Source: Bacillota bacterium
Lineage (GTDB): Bacteria > Bacillota > Desulfotomaculia > Desulfotomaculales > Desulforudaceae
Length of the DNA: 64,000 nucleotides
NCBI GenBank assembly: GCA_040757205.1
Contig: JBFLXL010000011.1
Location: forward strand, 1 to 64,000
Direction of reading: 5' to 3'
Every line of letters starts with the position of its first letter. Positions within the stretch are counted from its first letter, which is position 1. Under the pieces are notes generated by a model. It did not search any database, was not told where the DNA came from, and saw nothing but the letters and a program-made list of their open reading frames with translations. Position numbers and translations under genes: made by a program. Shown piece after piece: positions 17,963-26,936 of this stretch.

Positions 17963-18820
17963 ATGGGGGCGATGGTTTTGGACTCTTCACTTTTCTGGCT
18001 GTTTTTCATTTTACTCATGATCTTGCCCGTGATCCGGCAGTACCGGATTACCATGGCCCGCCTCCAGTTGATCCGCAATATCGAGCGCAAACGTAACACT
18101 CGCGTGATCACCCTGATCCACCGCCAGGAACTCATCGCCCTCTTCGGCATTCCGCTGACCCGCTACATCAATATTGAAGACTCCGAAGAGATTTTGCGGG
18201 CCATCCGCATGACCCCGGACGAGTTGCCCATCGACCTGGTGCTGCACACCCCCGGCGGCCTGGTCCTGGCTTCGGAGCAGATCGCCCGGGCGCTGCTCAA
18301 GCACCCGGCCCGGGTGACGGTGCACATTCCCCACTTCGCCATGTCCGGCGGCACTATGATCGCCCTGGCCGCCGACGAGATTTTTATGGACGAAAACGCC
18401 GTGGTGGGGCCCATGGACCCACAGCTGGGGAACGTCCCCGCTTCCTCGGTGGTGGAGGCGGTGCGCCAAAAAGGGGTGGACAAGGTGGACGACCAGACCC
18501 TGATCCTGGCGGATGTAGCCTCCAAGGCGCTGCGGCAGGTGGAGGCGTTCGTGTTCGAGCTGCTCAGTGACAAGATGAACCAGGAGCAGGCCCGGCAAAT
18601 CGCCCGCGGCCTGACCAGCGGCCAGTGGACCCACGATTACCCGATCACCGTCGAGAAACTGCAGGAAATGGGCCTTCCGGTGTCCACCGGCTTGCTGCGC
18701 GAAATTTACGACCTGATGCAACTGTATCCTCAACCGGGACAGCGTCGGCCCTCGGTGCAGTTCATCCCGGTCCCCTACCACCGCCCCAAGGACGACCAGC
18801 CCCGGCGTCCCGGCGTTTGA
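17963..18820 (+). CDS. Membrane-anchored ClpP-fold serine protease, SDH family
   Basis: The 285-residue protein has an N-terminal transmembrane helix (about residues 8-25) and a ClpP/crotonase-like domain of the SDH (serine dehydrogenase proteinase, Pfam SDH_sah) type related to SppA. It shows HTPGGLVLASEQIA, the likely nucleophile in AMSGGTMIAL, and DEIFMDENAVVGPMDPQLG. A role in membrane protein turnover is inferred. The start is uncertain: ATG 17963, ATG 17972 and TTG 17978 are in frame, and TTG 17978 has the best-spaced G-rich site. Its 5' side abuts the folP fragment. Confidence 0.85.
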   Translation: MGAMVLDSSLFWLFFILLMILPVIRQYRITMARLQLIRNIERKRNTRVITLIHRQELIALFGIPLTRYINIEDSEEILRAIRMTPDELPIDLVLHTPGGLVLASEQIARALLKHPARVTVHIPHFAMSGGTMIALAADEIFMDENAVVGPMDPQLGNVPASSVVEAVRQKGVDKVDDQTLILADVASKALRQVEAFVFELLSDKMNQEQARQIARGLTSGQWTHDYPITVEKLQEMGLPVSTGLLREIYDLMQLYPQPGQRRPSVQFIPVPYHRPKDDQPRRPGV

Positions 18821-18841
18821 ACACCGGCTGACCAGCCGGAG

Positions 18842-18928
18842 ATGTACCGGATCATCACCACCCGGCTGGATGATCTTGAGGAATTCATCCGCGAAGTGCT
18901 CGGCTATCTGCAGAAAGCCCGGTCCTAA
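18842..18928 (+). other. Possible 28-residue ORF or former C-terminal tail
   Basis: In frame with the preceding protease gene and just past its stop, ATG 18842 opens a 28-codon ORF with an amphipathic LDDLEEFIREVLGYL segment. There is no convincing ribosome site. It may be a remnant of a longer C-terminus or of a lost gene. Confidence 0.25.
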
Positions 18929-19008
18929 TCATCCCCCCGGCGTGCACCGGTCCTCCAGTCTTCCTCCCGCCAACCTCATCACCCACGACCCGGCCTTGCG
19001 AACGTTTG

Positions 19009-19521
19009 TTATACTTTACTTGCTGGGGTGTCTCCGGCATAGCGGTGCAACCGCTGTTCCCGGACCAGCCGGCGCGCCAGCACCGACGCCTTACCGCCAT
19101 CCGGGAGATCCAACCCGGGGCACAAGTCCGCCAGCGGCACCACCGCAAAGGCCCGTTCGGCCAGGCGGGGATGAGGCACCGAAAGACCGGGCTCCATAAC
19201 TGTTTGGGTACCAAAAAGGAGCAGGTCCAGGTCGATCACCCGGGGCCCCCACCGCTCCCCGCGTTCCCGGCCCAGCCGCTTTTCAATCTCCAGCATTCGC
19301 TCCAGCAATTCCCGGGCCGGCAGGGTGGTCTCGACCTCCACGACCGTGTTCAAAAACCAGTCCTGTTCCGTATGGCCCAGGGGTGCGGTCTCGTACACGG
19401 GGGCCCGGCGTCTCAGCAACACCCCGGGCATCGCCGCCAGTTCCCCGACCGCCTTTTCCAGGTTGGCCGGCCGGTCCCCCTGGTTGCTGCCCAGACCGAT
19501 GTAAGCAATCGTGCTGCTCAT
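19009..19521 (-). CDS. folK: 6-hydroxymethyl-7,8-dihydropterin pyrophosphokinase
   Basis: Activates hydroxymethyl-dihydropterin with ATP for DHPS. The 170-residue protein has YIGLGSNQGDR at the N-terminus, YETAPLGHTEQDWFLN and the WGPRVIDLDLLLFG signature ending in PHPRLAERAF. Its ATG overlaps the folB stop by 4 nt (ATGA). It is the last gene of the folP-folB-folK operon, the same order as in Bacillus. Confidence 0.96.
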   Translation of the reverse strand: MSSTIAYIGLGSNQGDRPANLEKAVGELAAMPGVLLRRRAPVYETAPLGHTEQDWFLNTVVEVETTLPARELLERMLEIEKRLGRERGERWGPRVIDLDLLLFGTQTVMEPGLSVPHPRLAERAFAVVPLADLCPGLDLPDGGKASVLARRLVREQRLHRYAGDTPASKV

Positions 19522-19889
19522 CCGGTCTCTTCCCGGCGGCGGACGATCTCCACCGCGATGTACTTGAACCGGCCCCGCACCGGGGCGTGGGGCTTGCGCA
19601 CCCGGACCCGCACTTCAGCGAGCGGGAAAGAAGACAGCACCGCCGCCGCCAGGGCTTCGGCCACCGCTTCGATCAACCGGTACCGCCGAGCCGAAAACGC
19701 TTTTTTGACCTCGGCGTACACGGCGCTGTAGTCCACGGTGAGGGCCGGGTCATCGGCCCGGCCGGCCGGTCCCAGATCCAGCACCAGTTCCAGGTCGACC
19801 TGGAAGGGCTGACCCATCTCCCGCTCGGCATCCAGCACCCCGTGATAGCCGTGAAACTCGAGCCCCTCCATTATAATGCGGTCTTTCAT
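19518..19889 (-). CDS. folB: Dihydroneopterin aldolase
   Basis: Cleaves dihydroneopterin to the pterin used by FolK. The 123-residue protein starts MKDRIIMEGLEFHGYHGV, where the Tyr and Glu of the active site are recognisable, and includes TVDYSAVY and LIEAVAEALA. The start ATG 19889 overlaps the folP stop by 4 nt. A longer open frame upstream only shadows folP. Confidence 0.95.
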   Translation of the reverse strand: MKDRIIMEGLEFHGYHGVLDAEREMGQPFQVDLELVLDLGPAGRADDPALTVDYSAVYAEVKKAFSARRYRLIEAVAEALAAAVLSSFPLAEVRVRVRKPHAPVRGRFKYIAVEIVRRREETG

Positions 19890-21076
19890 TGGTCGCTGCC
19901 TCCCCGGACGATGGCGTCCGTCATCCTGGCCACTCGCACCATCTCCCGCACGTCGTGCACCCGCACGATGTCCGCCCCGCGGCAGATGCCTACGGCCACG
20001 GTGGCCGCCGTGCCCTCCAGGCGCTGGTCCACCGGCAGGTCCAATACCTTGCCGATCGTGGACTTGCGGGAGGTGCCGATCAAGAGCGGGCACCCCAGGC
20101 CGGTGAATTCCCCCAGACGCCGCAGCACGGTCAGGTTTTGCTCCGGTGTCTTGCCGAAGCCGAAACCCGGGTCGAGGATGATCCGGCCGGGCGCGATGCC
20201 GGCCTGTGCCGCCTTGGCCAGGCGTTCCTCGAAGTACGCGGTGATGTCGCCCACCACGTCCCGGTATTCCGTCCCCCGCTGGTTGTGCATCAGGACCACC
20301 GGTACCTCGTAGCCGGCCACCAGTTCCGCCATTCCTTCGTCCGCGAGCGCCCACTGGTCGTTCACCAGGTGCGCGCTGGCCGCCAGGGCCGCACGGGCCA
20401 CCGGGGTTTTGCCGGTGTCGATGGATACGGGAATACCAAGTTCTCCGGTCAGCCGCGGCAGGACCGCCATCACCCGGGAGAGTTCCTCCTCCAGGCCGAC
20501 CGGCTCGGCGCCGGGGCGGGTGGATTCACCGCCGAGGTCGATCAGGTCGGCGCCGTGCGCCGCCATTTCCCGAGCCCGAGCGAGCGCCGCCTCCGGCTCC
20601 AGGTAGGCGCCCCCGTCCGAAAAGGAGTCGGGGGTGACGTTTAATATGCCCATCACCAGGGTGCGTTCCCCCAGCGGCAGGAACTTCCCCCGGCAGTCCA
20701 GCCCGCGGGGTTTGGTTTCGCAGTTTTCCAGCACCCGCTCGATCTTGTCGACCAGCGCCGCCAGGCCGAACGGCTGCATCCGCATCTTCTTCAAAAAGGC
20801 GGCATACTGTTTGGCGGTGCCCATGAGCAGCGCGTCGGTTTGGGCCACGGAATGGTTCACCGTTCCCCAAGACACCGCCGCCTCCCCTCCGCGGGCGAGC
20901 ATCTCCTGTTTGACGATGTTCGCCTGCACGGGGGTCAGCCCGGTGACGCGGAGCACGCGGTGCACCGCCTTGGGCGCCATCAGCGCTACTCCGGTTTCGT
21001 CGGCGCCTACTCCGGCCACCGCCCTTTTCGCCGCCTCAAGGCCGTCTATATCCAAAACCATCACCCGGTGGGTCAT
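19886..21076 (-). CDS. folP: Dihydropteroate synthase with N-terminal extension
   Basis: Joins pterin pyrophosphate and p-aminobenzoate. The DHPS barrel begins near residue 138 with VMGILNVTPDSFSDGG and continues with DLIDLGGESTRPGA, SIDT, NDQWAL, PVVLMHN, ILDPGFGFGK and IGTSRKS. About 130 N-terminal residues precede it and belong to no domain I recognise. ATG 21076 is preferred for its GAGGGA site over ATG 21091. It heads the folP-folB-folK operon. Its 5' end is duplicated at 17726-17801. Confidence 0.95.
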   Translation of the reverse strand: MTHRVMVLDIDGLEAAKRAVAGVGADETGVALMAPKAVHRVLRVTGLTPVQANIVKQEMLARGGEAAVSWGTVNHSVAQTDALLMGTAKQYAAFLKKMRMQPFGLAALVDKIERVLENCETKPRGLDCRGKFLPLGERTLVMGILNVTPDSFSDGGAYLEPEAALARAREMAAHGADLIDLGGESTRPGAEPVGLEEELSRVMAVLPRLTGELGIPVSIDTGKTPVARAALAASAHLVNDQWALADEGMAELVAGYEVPVVLMHNQRGTEYRDVVGDITAYFEERLAKAAQAGIAPGRIILDPGFGFGKTPEQNLTVLRRLGEFTGLGCPLLIGTSRKSTIGKVLDLPVDQRLEGTAATVAVGICRGADIVRVHDVREMVRVARMTDAIVRGGSDQ

Positions 21077-21116
21077 CGCGCGTTCCCTCATTTCACGCCG
21101 GTTTCGTCTATTATAC
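21041..21116. repeat. Parent copy of the folP 5' duplication
   Basis: Direct-repeat partner of 17726-17801 (69 of 76 identical). It includes the -10-like TATAAT at 21110-21115 of the folP promoter. The two copies flank a 3.3-kb segment holding the protease gene and the fol operon. Confidence 0.85.
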
Positions 21117-21210
21117 TCGAAAAAGGCAAAGTGCAGGGCTCCGAACCAAGCCGCGGGAGCCGTCCACGCGAAGCACGGAGCTCAGGCGGCGGCTCCACCG
21201 CCCCCAAGAG

Positions 21211-21242
21211 AAACCGTGGGGACGCGCCGCCCCCACGGTTTT
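21211..21242 (-). terminator. Hairpin terminator after the hdr genes
   Basis: The arms AAACCGTGGGG and CCCCACGGTTT are perfectly complementary around a 9-nt loop. T-rich tails are short on both strands. It lies between the HdrD-like stop (21297) and the fol promoter and probably ends the hdr transcript. Confidence 0.65.
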
Positions 21243-21296
21243 ACCTGACAGGGTCCGTTCCTTGGCCGAACGAATCGGCCGGATTCGAGTTTAGTC

Positions 21297-22562
21297 CTAT
21301 TCTTCCTGCTTCGGCCGGGGTCCGTCCTCGGGCCAGATCAGGGCGTGCTCCACCAGGTGGTGCAGGTGCTTGACCTTCATCCCGAGGTTGTACTCCTTGT
21401 TGATGTCGTTTAACTGGTCGTAGCAGTTGTGGCACGGGGCGCAGCAGATCTCGGCGCCGGTGGCCATCATCTGGTCGGCTTTAAGCTTGCCCTTGGCGAT
21501 CCGCTCTTTTTTCACCACGGTGCCCATCGGTAGAGCGCCGGCGCCGCCGCCGCAGCAGTAGTTGTACTCCCGGTTGGGCCACATGTCCACGAACTTCTCG
21601 GCCACGTTCTCTAAAATGTACCGGCCTTCCTCAATCAGACCGCCCTTGCGCACCGTGTTGCACGGGTCATGGATGGTGACCACGTAGGGATTCCTGGTCT
21701 TGTCGACCTTGATCTTGCCGGTCTTGATCAGGTCGGCCATCCAACCCACCATGTGCTCGAAATTCCAGGGCACCTCGCCCTCTTTGTACCAGACCTTCTT
21801 GCCCCACACGAAGGCCCAAAACCCGTGCCCGCACTCGGTCATGACGCAGCGGTTCACATTAAGCCTTCTCATCTCGTCCACCACAAAGTCCATGATCTTT
21901 TTAGCTTCGTCGTCCCGGCCGTTGAACAGCCCGAAGTTGGTGACGTCGAAGGCTTTGGAGGATACCGTCCAGCTCTCCTTGGCGTTCCAGAAGATCTTGG
22001 TCCAGCTCTTGATGTCCTCCGGGTAGTACTTGATCTCCCGCGGGTGCGGCAGAAACAGAATATCCGCGCCCTCCACGTTGACCGGGATGGTCAGGCTCGA
22101 ATCCCCGAACTCGTCCTGGAGTTCCTCCTGCATCCACTCGATGGTCTCCATGAACTCCTCTTCGGTGATCTCCATCTGGTTCCCGACTTGCATGTGCAGG
22201 TCGGCCACTTCCTGCAGCCGCCCGGGGGCGGTCAGGCCGAACTGCCCGCGCACCGTGCGCACCACGTTGGGCAGCGGCACCTTGCCGGGGCAGTGCATGG
22301 TGCACCGGCCGCACATGTTGCAGAGCCAAACGAATTTGTCGTTCAGCACCTCGTCCTTCAGACCGAGGGCGACCTTGCGCATGAACTTGCGCGGGTCGTG
22401 GTTCTCCACTATGTCGGTGAAGTAGCACGCCGCCGCGCAGGTGCCGCAGGCCAGGCAGTAGTTTAAGTCGAACTTGCCCTGCTCGGTCGCGAAACACATC
22501 CTTTGGGATATTTCGTCCCTGAAATTGGGATCTCGGACTTCACTCAGCTTTTTGGCTTCCAT
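21297..22562 (-). CDS. HdrD/HdrB-like iron-sulfur subunit with two CCG domains
   Basis: The ~421-residue soluble protein has two N-terminal [4Fe-4S] motifs (CLACGTCAAACY and CNMCGRCTMHCP) followed by two cysteine-rich CCG domains. The second contains YCCGGGAGALP and CCAPCHNCYDQ. This is the layout of heterodisulfide-reductase HdrD or fused HdrC-HdrB subunits, which reduce disulfide-type acceptors with non-cubane clusters. It follows the double HdrA gene by ~80 nt and is presumably its partner. The acceptor in this organism is unknown. ATG 22562 or 22571 could start it. Confidence 0.82.
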   Translation of the reverse strand: MEAKKLSEVRDPNFRDEISQRMCFATEQGKFDLNYCLACGTCAAACYFTDIVENHDPRKFMRKVALGLKDEVLNDKFVWLCNMCGRCTMHCPGKVPLPNVVRTVRGQFGLTAPGRLQEVADLHMQVGNQMEITEEEFMETIEWMQEELQDEFGDSSLTIPVNVEGADILFLPHPREIKYYPEDIKSWTKIFWNAKESWTVSSKAFDVTNFGLFNGRDDEAKKIMDFVVDEMRRLNVNRCVMTECGHGFWAFVWGKKVWYKEGEVPWNFEHMVGWMADLIKTGKIKVDKTRNPYVVTIHDPCNTVRKGGLIEEGRYILENVAEKFVDMWPNREYNYCCGGGAGALPMGTVVKKERIAKGKLKADQMMATGAEICCAPCHNCYDQLNDINKEYNLGMKVKHLHHLVEHALIWPEDGPRPKQEE

Positions 22563-22643
22563 TATGAACATATCCCTCCACCAACCGAATTTGAAACCCC
22601 GTCCCGGACCGCGGGCCGCGCGGCCCGGGACGGCCTTAGCGCC

Positions 22644-25600
22644 TTATGCCAGGAAAGCCTCGATTTCCGCGAAGAGCTGCTCGTCCCTGAAGCCCATATG
22701 ATCCGCGGCGTGCGACGGGCAGGCCGCCGCGCAGGTGCCGCAGCCCTTGCACAGCACTTCGTTCACCTCGGCCACGTTCTCGGCCTCCAGGAAGGAGATC
22801 GCGCTGTACGGGCAGACCGTGACGCAGATCCGGCAGCCGGAACACTTGTCCCTGTCCACCTTGGCCACCGCGCCGCCGCCGACCAGCAGGTCCTTGGTCA
22901 GGACGGTCGCCGCGCGCGCCGCCGCCGCCCGCGCCTGGGCGATGCTTTCCTCGATGAACTTCGGTCCGTGCGCCAGGCCGGCCACGAACACGCCGTCGGT
23001 GGCGAAGTCCACCGGGCGCAGCTTCATGTGCGCTTCCAGGAAGAACCCGCCGTCGTAGTCGCCGCAGACCTTGTAGAGTTGGGCGATGTCCCTGGAGTCG
23101 TCCGGCGGCAGGGTGGCCGCCGCGAGCCCCACTAGGTCGGCGTCGATCACGAAGGTCTCGCCGAGGACCGGGTCGGTCACGGTCACCGTGAGACCGCCGC
23201 CCGCGTTCGAAACCACCGGCTTGCCGGCCGGGTCGAAGCGCAGGAAGATCACGCCCTTGCGCCGGGCCTCTTCGTAGTAGTCCTCCTTGAAGCTATAGGT
23301 GCGCATGTCGCGGTACAGCACGTACACGCTGGCGTCGGGATTGAGGGCCTTCGCCTTGAGGGCGTTCTTGACCGACTCGCTGCAGCAGACCCGGCTGCAG
23401 TACACGCGGTCCGGCTCCCGGGAACCGACGCAGTTGATCAGCACGAAGTTCTTGGCCTGCTTTGCCCGGTCCGTGCCCTCCACCAGCTCGGCCTCCAGTT
23501 CTAGGCCGGTGAGCACGCGGTCGTCCTGGCCGTACAGGTACTCGGACGGTTTGAATTCCTTACCGCCGATGGCGATGATCACCGCGCCGTGCTCGATGTC
23601 CTTGCTCTGGCCGCCCACGTCGATGGTGGTGGTGAAGTTCCCGACGTAACCGGAGGCACCCGCGATCTTAGCGCCGGTGTACACGGTGATGTTCGGGTTC
23701 GCGTCAACGGCGCCGATCAAGCCGTCGAGGTAAGCGCCGACGTCCATGCCTTCCAAGTTTATGTGGATCTTCCGGGCCATGCCGCCCAGTTGGTCGCTTT
23801 TTTCCACCAGGCTCACCTTGAAACCCTGGCCGGCGAGATCCAGCGCGGCGTTCATGCCGGCGATACCGCCGCCGATAACCAGCGCGTCCTTGTTGACTCC
23901 GATGGTTACCGTCTGCAGGGACTCCAGCAGGCGGGCCTTGGCCACCGCCCGGTTCACGATTTCCTTGGCCTTGACCGTGGCCGCTTCCTTGTCTTTCATG
24001 TGCACCCAGGAGCAGTGCTCGCGGATGTTGCCCATTTCAAACAGGAAGGGGCTCAAGCCCGCCGAGGCACAGGTGGCCCGGAACAAGGGCTCGTGTGTCC
24101 GCGGGGTACAGGACGCGACCACCACCCGGTTCAGTTTGTGCTCCAGGATTACCTCCTTGATCTTGTCCTGGGTGTCCGACGAACAGGAGTACAGGTTTTC
24201 TTCCGCGTACACCACGTTCGGAGCGTTCTTGACGTACTCGACCACCGACGGCACGTCCACGGTCGAGCCGATGTTGATGCCGCAGTGGCAGACGAACACA
24301 CCGATCCGCGGCTCCTGCCCGCTCACGTCCATCTCGGCCACGGGCTCCTCGGCCTTGACCAGGGTGCCCCGAGCTTCGGCGAGCAGGGTGCCCGCACCGG
24401 ATGCCGCCGCGCTGGCTTGCATGACCGCGGTCGGAATGTCCATCGGGCTCTGGAAGGTGCCGCACACGAACACACCCGGCCGGGAGGTCTCCACCGGCGC
24501 GCTGGTGGTGGTGGCCGCGAAACCGTGCTGGTTCAGGTTCACGCCGATGCTCTTGGCCGTCTCCATCGCCTTCGAGGAAGGCCGCAGGCCGACCGACAGC
24601 ACGACGATATCGAATTCCTCGTGCTTGATCTCGCCGCCCTCGTCGCTGTACCGGATCTTGACCTTGTCTGAGGTGCCGGGGCCGAGTTCAAAGCTGCGGG
24701 AACGGATGAACCGGATGCCGGTTTCTTCCTGGGCGCGGTTGTAGTAGGCCTCGAAGCCCTTGCCGTAGGTGCGCATGTCCATAAAGAAGATGGTGGCGTC
24801 CATATCCCCGCCGTGTTCCTTGGCGATCATGGCTTCCTTGATCGCGTAGGTGCAGCACACCGAAGAACAGTAGCTGCAGCCGATACTGCGGTCGCGCGAA
24901 CCCACGCACTGGATCCAGGCGACGTTCTTCGCTTCCTGGTGGTCCGAGGGACGGACCACATGACCCTGGAAGGGACCCGAGGCGCTCAGGATACGCTCGA
25001 ACTCGATGCTGGTGACCACGTTTTTCAGGGTCCCGTAGCCCAGCGTTTTGATGGTCTTGGGGTCGAACTCGTCGAAACCGGGGGCCAGAATGACCGCGCC
25101 GACGTCGAGGGCGAAGGTCTTCTCTTTGTCCTCCCAGTTCAGGGCGTCCTTGCCGCACGCCTTCTCGCAAAGCAGACACACCGGCTTGCCGGTCTGCACG
25201 CCCTTGGTCAGGTAAAGACACTTTTCGGGATGAGTGATCGCGTAAGTGTTCGGCACCGCCTGGGGGTACTTGTTGGCGATGATCTTCCGGACTTCCAACC
25301 CCTCGTTGAACTCGTCCGAAACCTTCACCGGACACTTCGCAGCGCAGTCGCCGCAAGCGACGCACCGGTCGGCGAACACGTAACGCGGTTTCTGGAACAC
25401 CGTCGCTTTGAAGTTCCCGGCTTCACCCTGCAGGTCGACCAGGTTGGCCAGGGTGATGATCTCGATGTTCGGATGCCGGTCGCACTCCACGAGCTTCGGC
25501 GACAAGATGCACATCGAGCAGTCGTTGGTGGGGAAGGTCTTGTCCAGTTGGGCCATGGTGCCGCCGATGGCCGTGGAGGCCTCGACCAGGTACACGTAGT

Positions 25601-25685
25601 ATCCGGCTTCCGCCAAGTCCAGTGAGGCCTGCACGCCGGCGATACCACCGCCCACTACCATTGCCGATCCGATTTTATCTGGCAT
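22644..25685 (-). CDS. Double HdrA-like FAD/iron-sulfur protein
   Basis: This ~1013-residue protein looks like two HdrA/QmoA-like flavoprotein units joined. Each has a FAD motif (VVGGGIAGVQAS near residue 10 and VIGGGIAGMNAA near residue 610). The first half has CSMCILSPKLVECD, a ferredoxin-like CVACGDCAAKCP and CSYCSSVCC. The C-terminus has two [4Fe-4S] motifs, CSGCRICVTVCP and CKGCGTCAAACP. HdrA carries the flavin that bifurcates electrons in Hdr complexes; the same role here is inferred. ATG 25685 fits the family start. GTG 25697 has the closer GGGAGG site. Confidence 0.85.
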   Translation of the reverse strand: MPDKIGSAMVVGGGIAGVQASLDLAEAGYYVYLVEASTAIGGTMAQLDKTFPTNDCSMCILSPKLVECDRHPNIEIITLANLVDLQGEAGNFKATVFQKPRYVFADRCVACGDCAAKCPVKVSDEFNEGLEVRKIIANKYPQAVPNTYAITHPEKCLYLTKGVQTGKPVCLLCEKACGKDALNWEDKEKTFALDVGAVILAPGFDEFDPKTIKTLGYGTLKNVVTSIEFERILSASGPFQGHVVRPSDHQEAKNVAWIQCVGSRDRSIGCSYCSSVCCTYAIKEAMIAKEHGGDMDATIFFMDMRTYGKGFEAYYNRAQEETGIRFIRSRSFELGPGTSDKVKIRYSDEGGEIKHEEFDIVVLSVGLRPSSKAMETAKSIGVNLNQHGFAATTTSAPVETSRPGVFVCGTFQSPMDIPTAVMQASAAASGAGTLLAEARGTLVKAEEPVAEMDVSGQEPRIGVFVCHCGINIGSTVDVPSVVEYVKNAPNVVYAEENLYSCSSDTQDKIKEVILEHKLNRVVVASCTPRTHEPLFRATCASAGLSPFLFEMGNIREHCSWVHMKDKEAATVKAKEIVNRAVAKARLLESLQTVTIGVNKDALVIGGGIAGMNAALDLAGQGFKVSLVEKSDQLGGMARKIHINLEGMDVGAYLDGLIGAVDANPNITVYTGAKIAGASGYVGNFTTTIDVGGQSKDIEHGAVIIAIGGKEFKPSEYLYGQDDRVLTGLELEAELVEGTDRAKQAKNFVLINCVGSREPDRVYCSRVCCSESVKNALKAKALNPDASVYVLYRDMRTYSFKEDYYEEARRKGVIFLRFDPAGKPVVSNAGGGLTVTVTDPVLGETFVIDADLVGLAAATLPPDDSRDIAQLYKVCGDYDGGFFLEAHMKLRPVDFATDGVFVAGLAHGPKFIEESIAQARAAAARAATVLTKDLLVGGGAVAKVDRDKCSGCRICVTVCPYSAISFLEAENVAEVNEVLCKGCGTCAAACPSHAADHMGFRDEQLFAEIEAFLA

Positions 25686-25841
25686 ACCGTATAACACCCG
25701 TCCTCCCTTAGAACGTCCCGGCATGAAAGCCGGGCTTAAGAACTCGAAACACCTCTTTACCCGCTGGAAAACCAACCGGTTGTGGCTCCATCCCCCCTCG
25801 CCGGATGAACTACGATCGCTGACTGATGAAACAATAAGAAC

Positions 25842-25871
25842 AAAAACCGGATTGGAACCGGTCCAACCCGG
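25842..25871 (-). terminator. Intrinsic terminator upstream of the hdr genes
   Basis: On the minus strand CCGGGTTGGA and TCCAATCCGG pair (10 bp with one G-U) around a 5-nt loop, followed by TTTTTG. It either ends the DUF134-mrp transcript or attenuates the transcript from the promoter at 25905-25933, which lies upstream of it. Confidence 0.7.
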
Positions 25872-25904
25872 CAAGCGCCGAAGGACAAGGTTCCCCTTTT
25901 CAGT

Positions 25905-25933
25905 AGTATAGTACCATTCTTTTTCACTGTCAA
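25905..25933 (-). promoter_or_regulatory. Strong sigma-A-type promoter before the hdr leader
   Basis: The minus strand has a perfect -35 TTGACA (928-933), a 17-nt spacer and -10 TATACT (905-910). The leader to the hdr start is ~210 nt and holds the terminator at 25842-25871 and a CCCGGC/GCCGGG hairpin near 25723-25740. Confidence 0.72.
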
Positions 25934-25967
25934 TTCATTCTTAAGATGTCTTGGGGCAAAACCGTCT

Positions 25968-26909
25968 TTAGCTTGGCATTCCCGGGTTTTCGAACCTCCG
26001 GTTCATTGTCTCGTCCATATAGGCCGGCAGGTGCGCCAGCACCTCGGTTTGGTATTTCTCCACCTCGCCCCGGTCGCTCAAGATGGAGAGACCGGCATCG
26101 AGCGGGATCCGGGCCAGCAAGCGCAGTCCGGTGGTGTCGGCCGTCTTCTCGGCCCGGGACGGGCCGAAGAGCTCCAGATTCTCGTCGCACTTCGGGCACA
26201 CGGCGTAGCTCATGTTCTCGATAAACCCCAGGATCGGTATGTTCAGTTTTCTGACCATCCGCACCGCCTTGCGCACCACCAGCACCGCCAGGTCCTGGGG
26301 CGCGGTAACCATCACCACGCCGCCGACCGGCAGGAACTGCATCACGGAAAGGGGCGCGTCGCCCGTCCCGGGCGGCAGGTCGACCAGCAGGTAGTCGAGT
26401 CCGCCCCAACCGACCTCGGTCCAGAACTGCTGGATGGCGCCGGCGATGATCGGGCCCCGCCAGATCACCGGTTCGTCCTCGTGCTCCAAGAGCAGGTTGA
26501 TCGAGATGACACCGATACCGTAGACCGGGGTCTTTACCGGCAGGATCGCCTCCCCTTCCAGCTCCGGCCGTTCGTGAAGGCCGAAGATTTTGGGGATACT
26601 CGGCCCGGTCAGGTCGGCATCCAGAATACCGACCTTGTAGCCCTGACGCGCCAAGGTCACGGCCAAAAGCGCCGTCACCGCGGACTTGCCCACGCCGCCC
26701 TTGCCGCTCATCACCGCGATCACGTTTTTCACCGCGGACTGCGGGTTCGGCGCCAGCACGTGCGACCGCGGCGCGGACTGACCGCAGGTTTGGGCCTCGG
26801 GTATGCCGCAGGCTGCGCTTCCCGGACAACCGCCGCCGGGCGCGCTTCCCGGACAACCGCCGCCGCCGGGAACCCCGCTCTCCCCACCGTTGTTGTTGTC
26901 GGCCGCCAT
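25968..26909 (-). CDS. Mrp/NBP35-type P-loop ATPase, iron-sulfur carrier
   Basis: The 313-residue Mrp/ApbC protein has a deviant Walker A (GKGGVGKSAVTALLA), DADLTGPSIPK, the VDLPPGTGD switch and the bridging CPKC pair late in the sequence that binds an Fe-S cluster at the dimer interface. Its N-terminus is rich in Gly and Cys (GCPGSAPGGGCPGSAACG), suggesting a second cluster site as in NBP35. It probably loads clusters into Fe-S enzymes such as the adjacent Hdr proteins (inference from context). The ATG follows a GGGAGGAG site. Confidence 0.92.
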   Translation of the reverse strand: MAADNNNGGESGVPGGGGCPGSAPGGGCPGSAACGIPEAQTCGQSAPRSHVLAPNPQSAVKNVIAVMSGKGGVGKSAVTALLAVTLARQGYKVGILDADLTGPSIPKIFGLHERPELEGEAILPVKTPVYGIGVISINLLLEHEDEPVIWRGPIIAGAIQQFWTEVGWGGLDYLLVDLPPGTGDAPLSVMQFLPVGGVVMVTAPQDLAVLVVRKAVRMVRKLNIPILGFIENMSYAVCPKCDENLELFGPSRAEKTADTTGLRLLARIPLDAGLSILSDRGEVEKYQTEVLAHLPAYMDETMNRRFENPGMPS

Positions 26910-26936
26910 TATGACACTCCTCCCACGATGTTTTTT

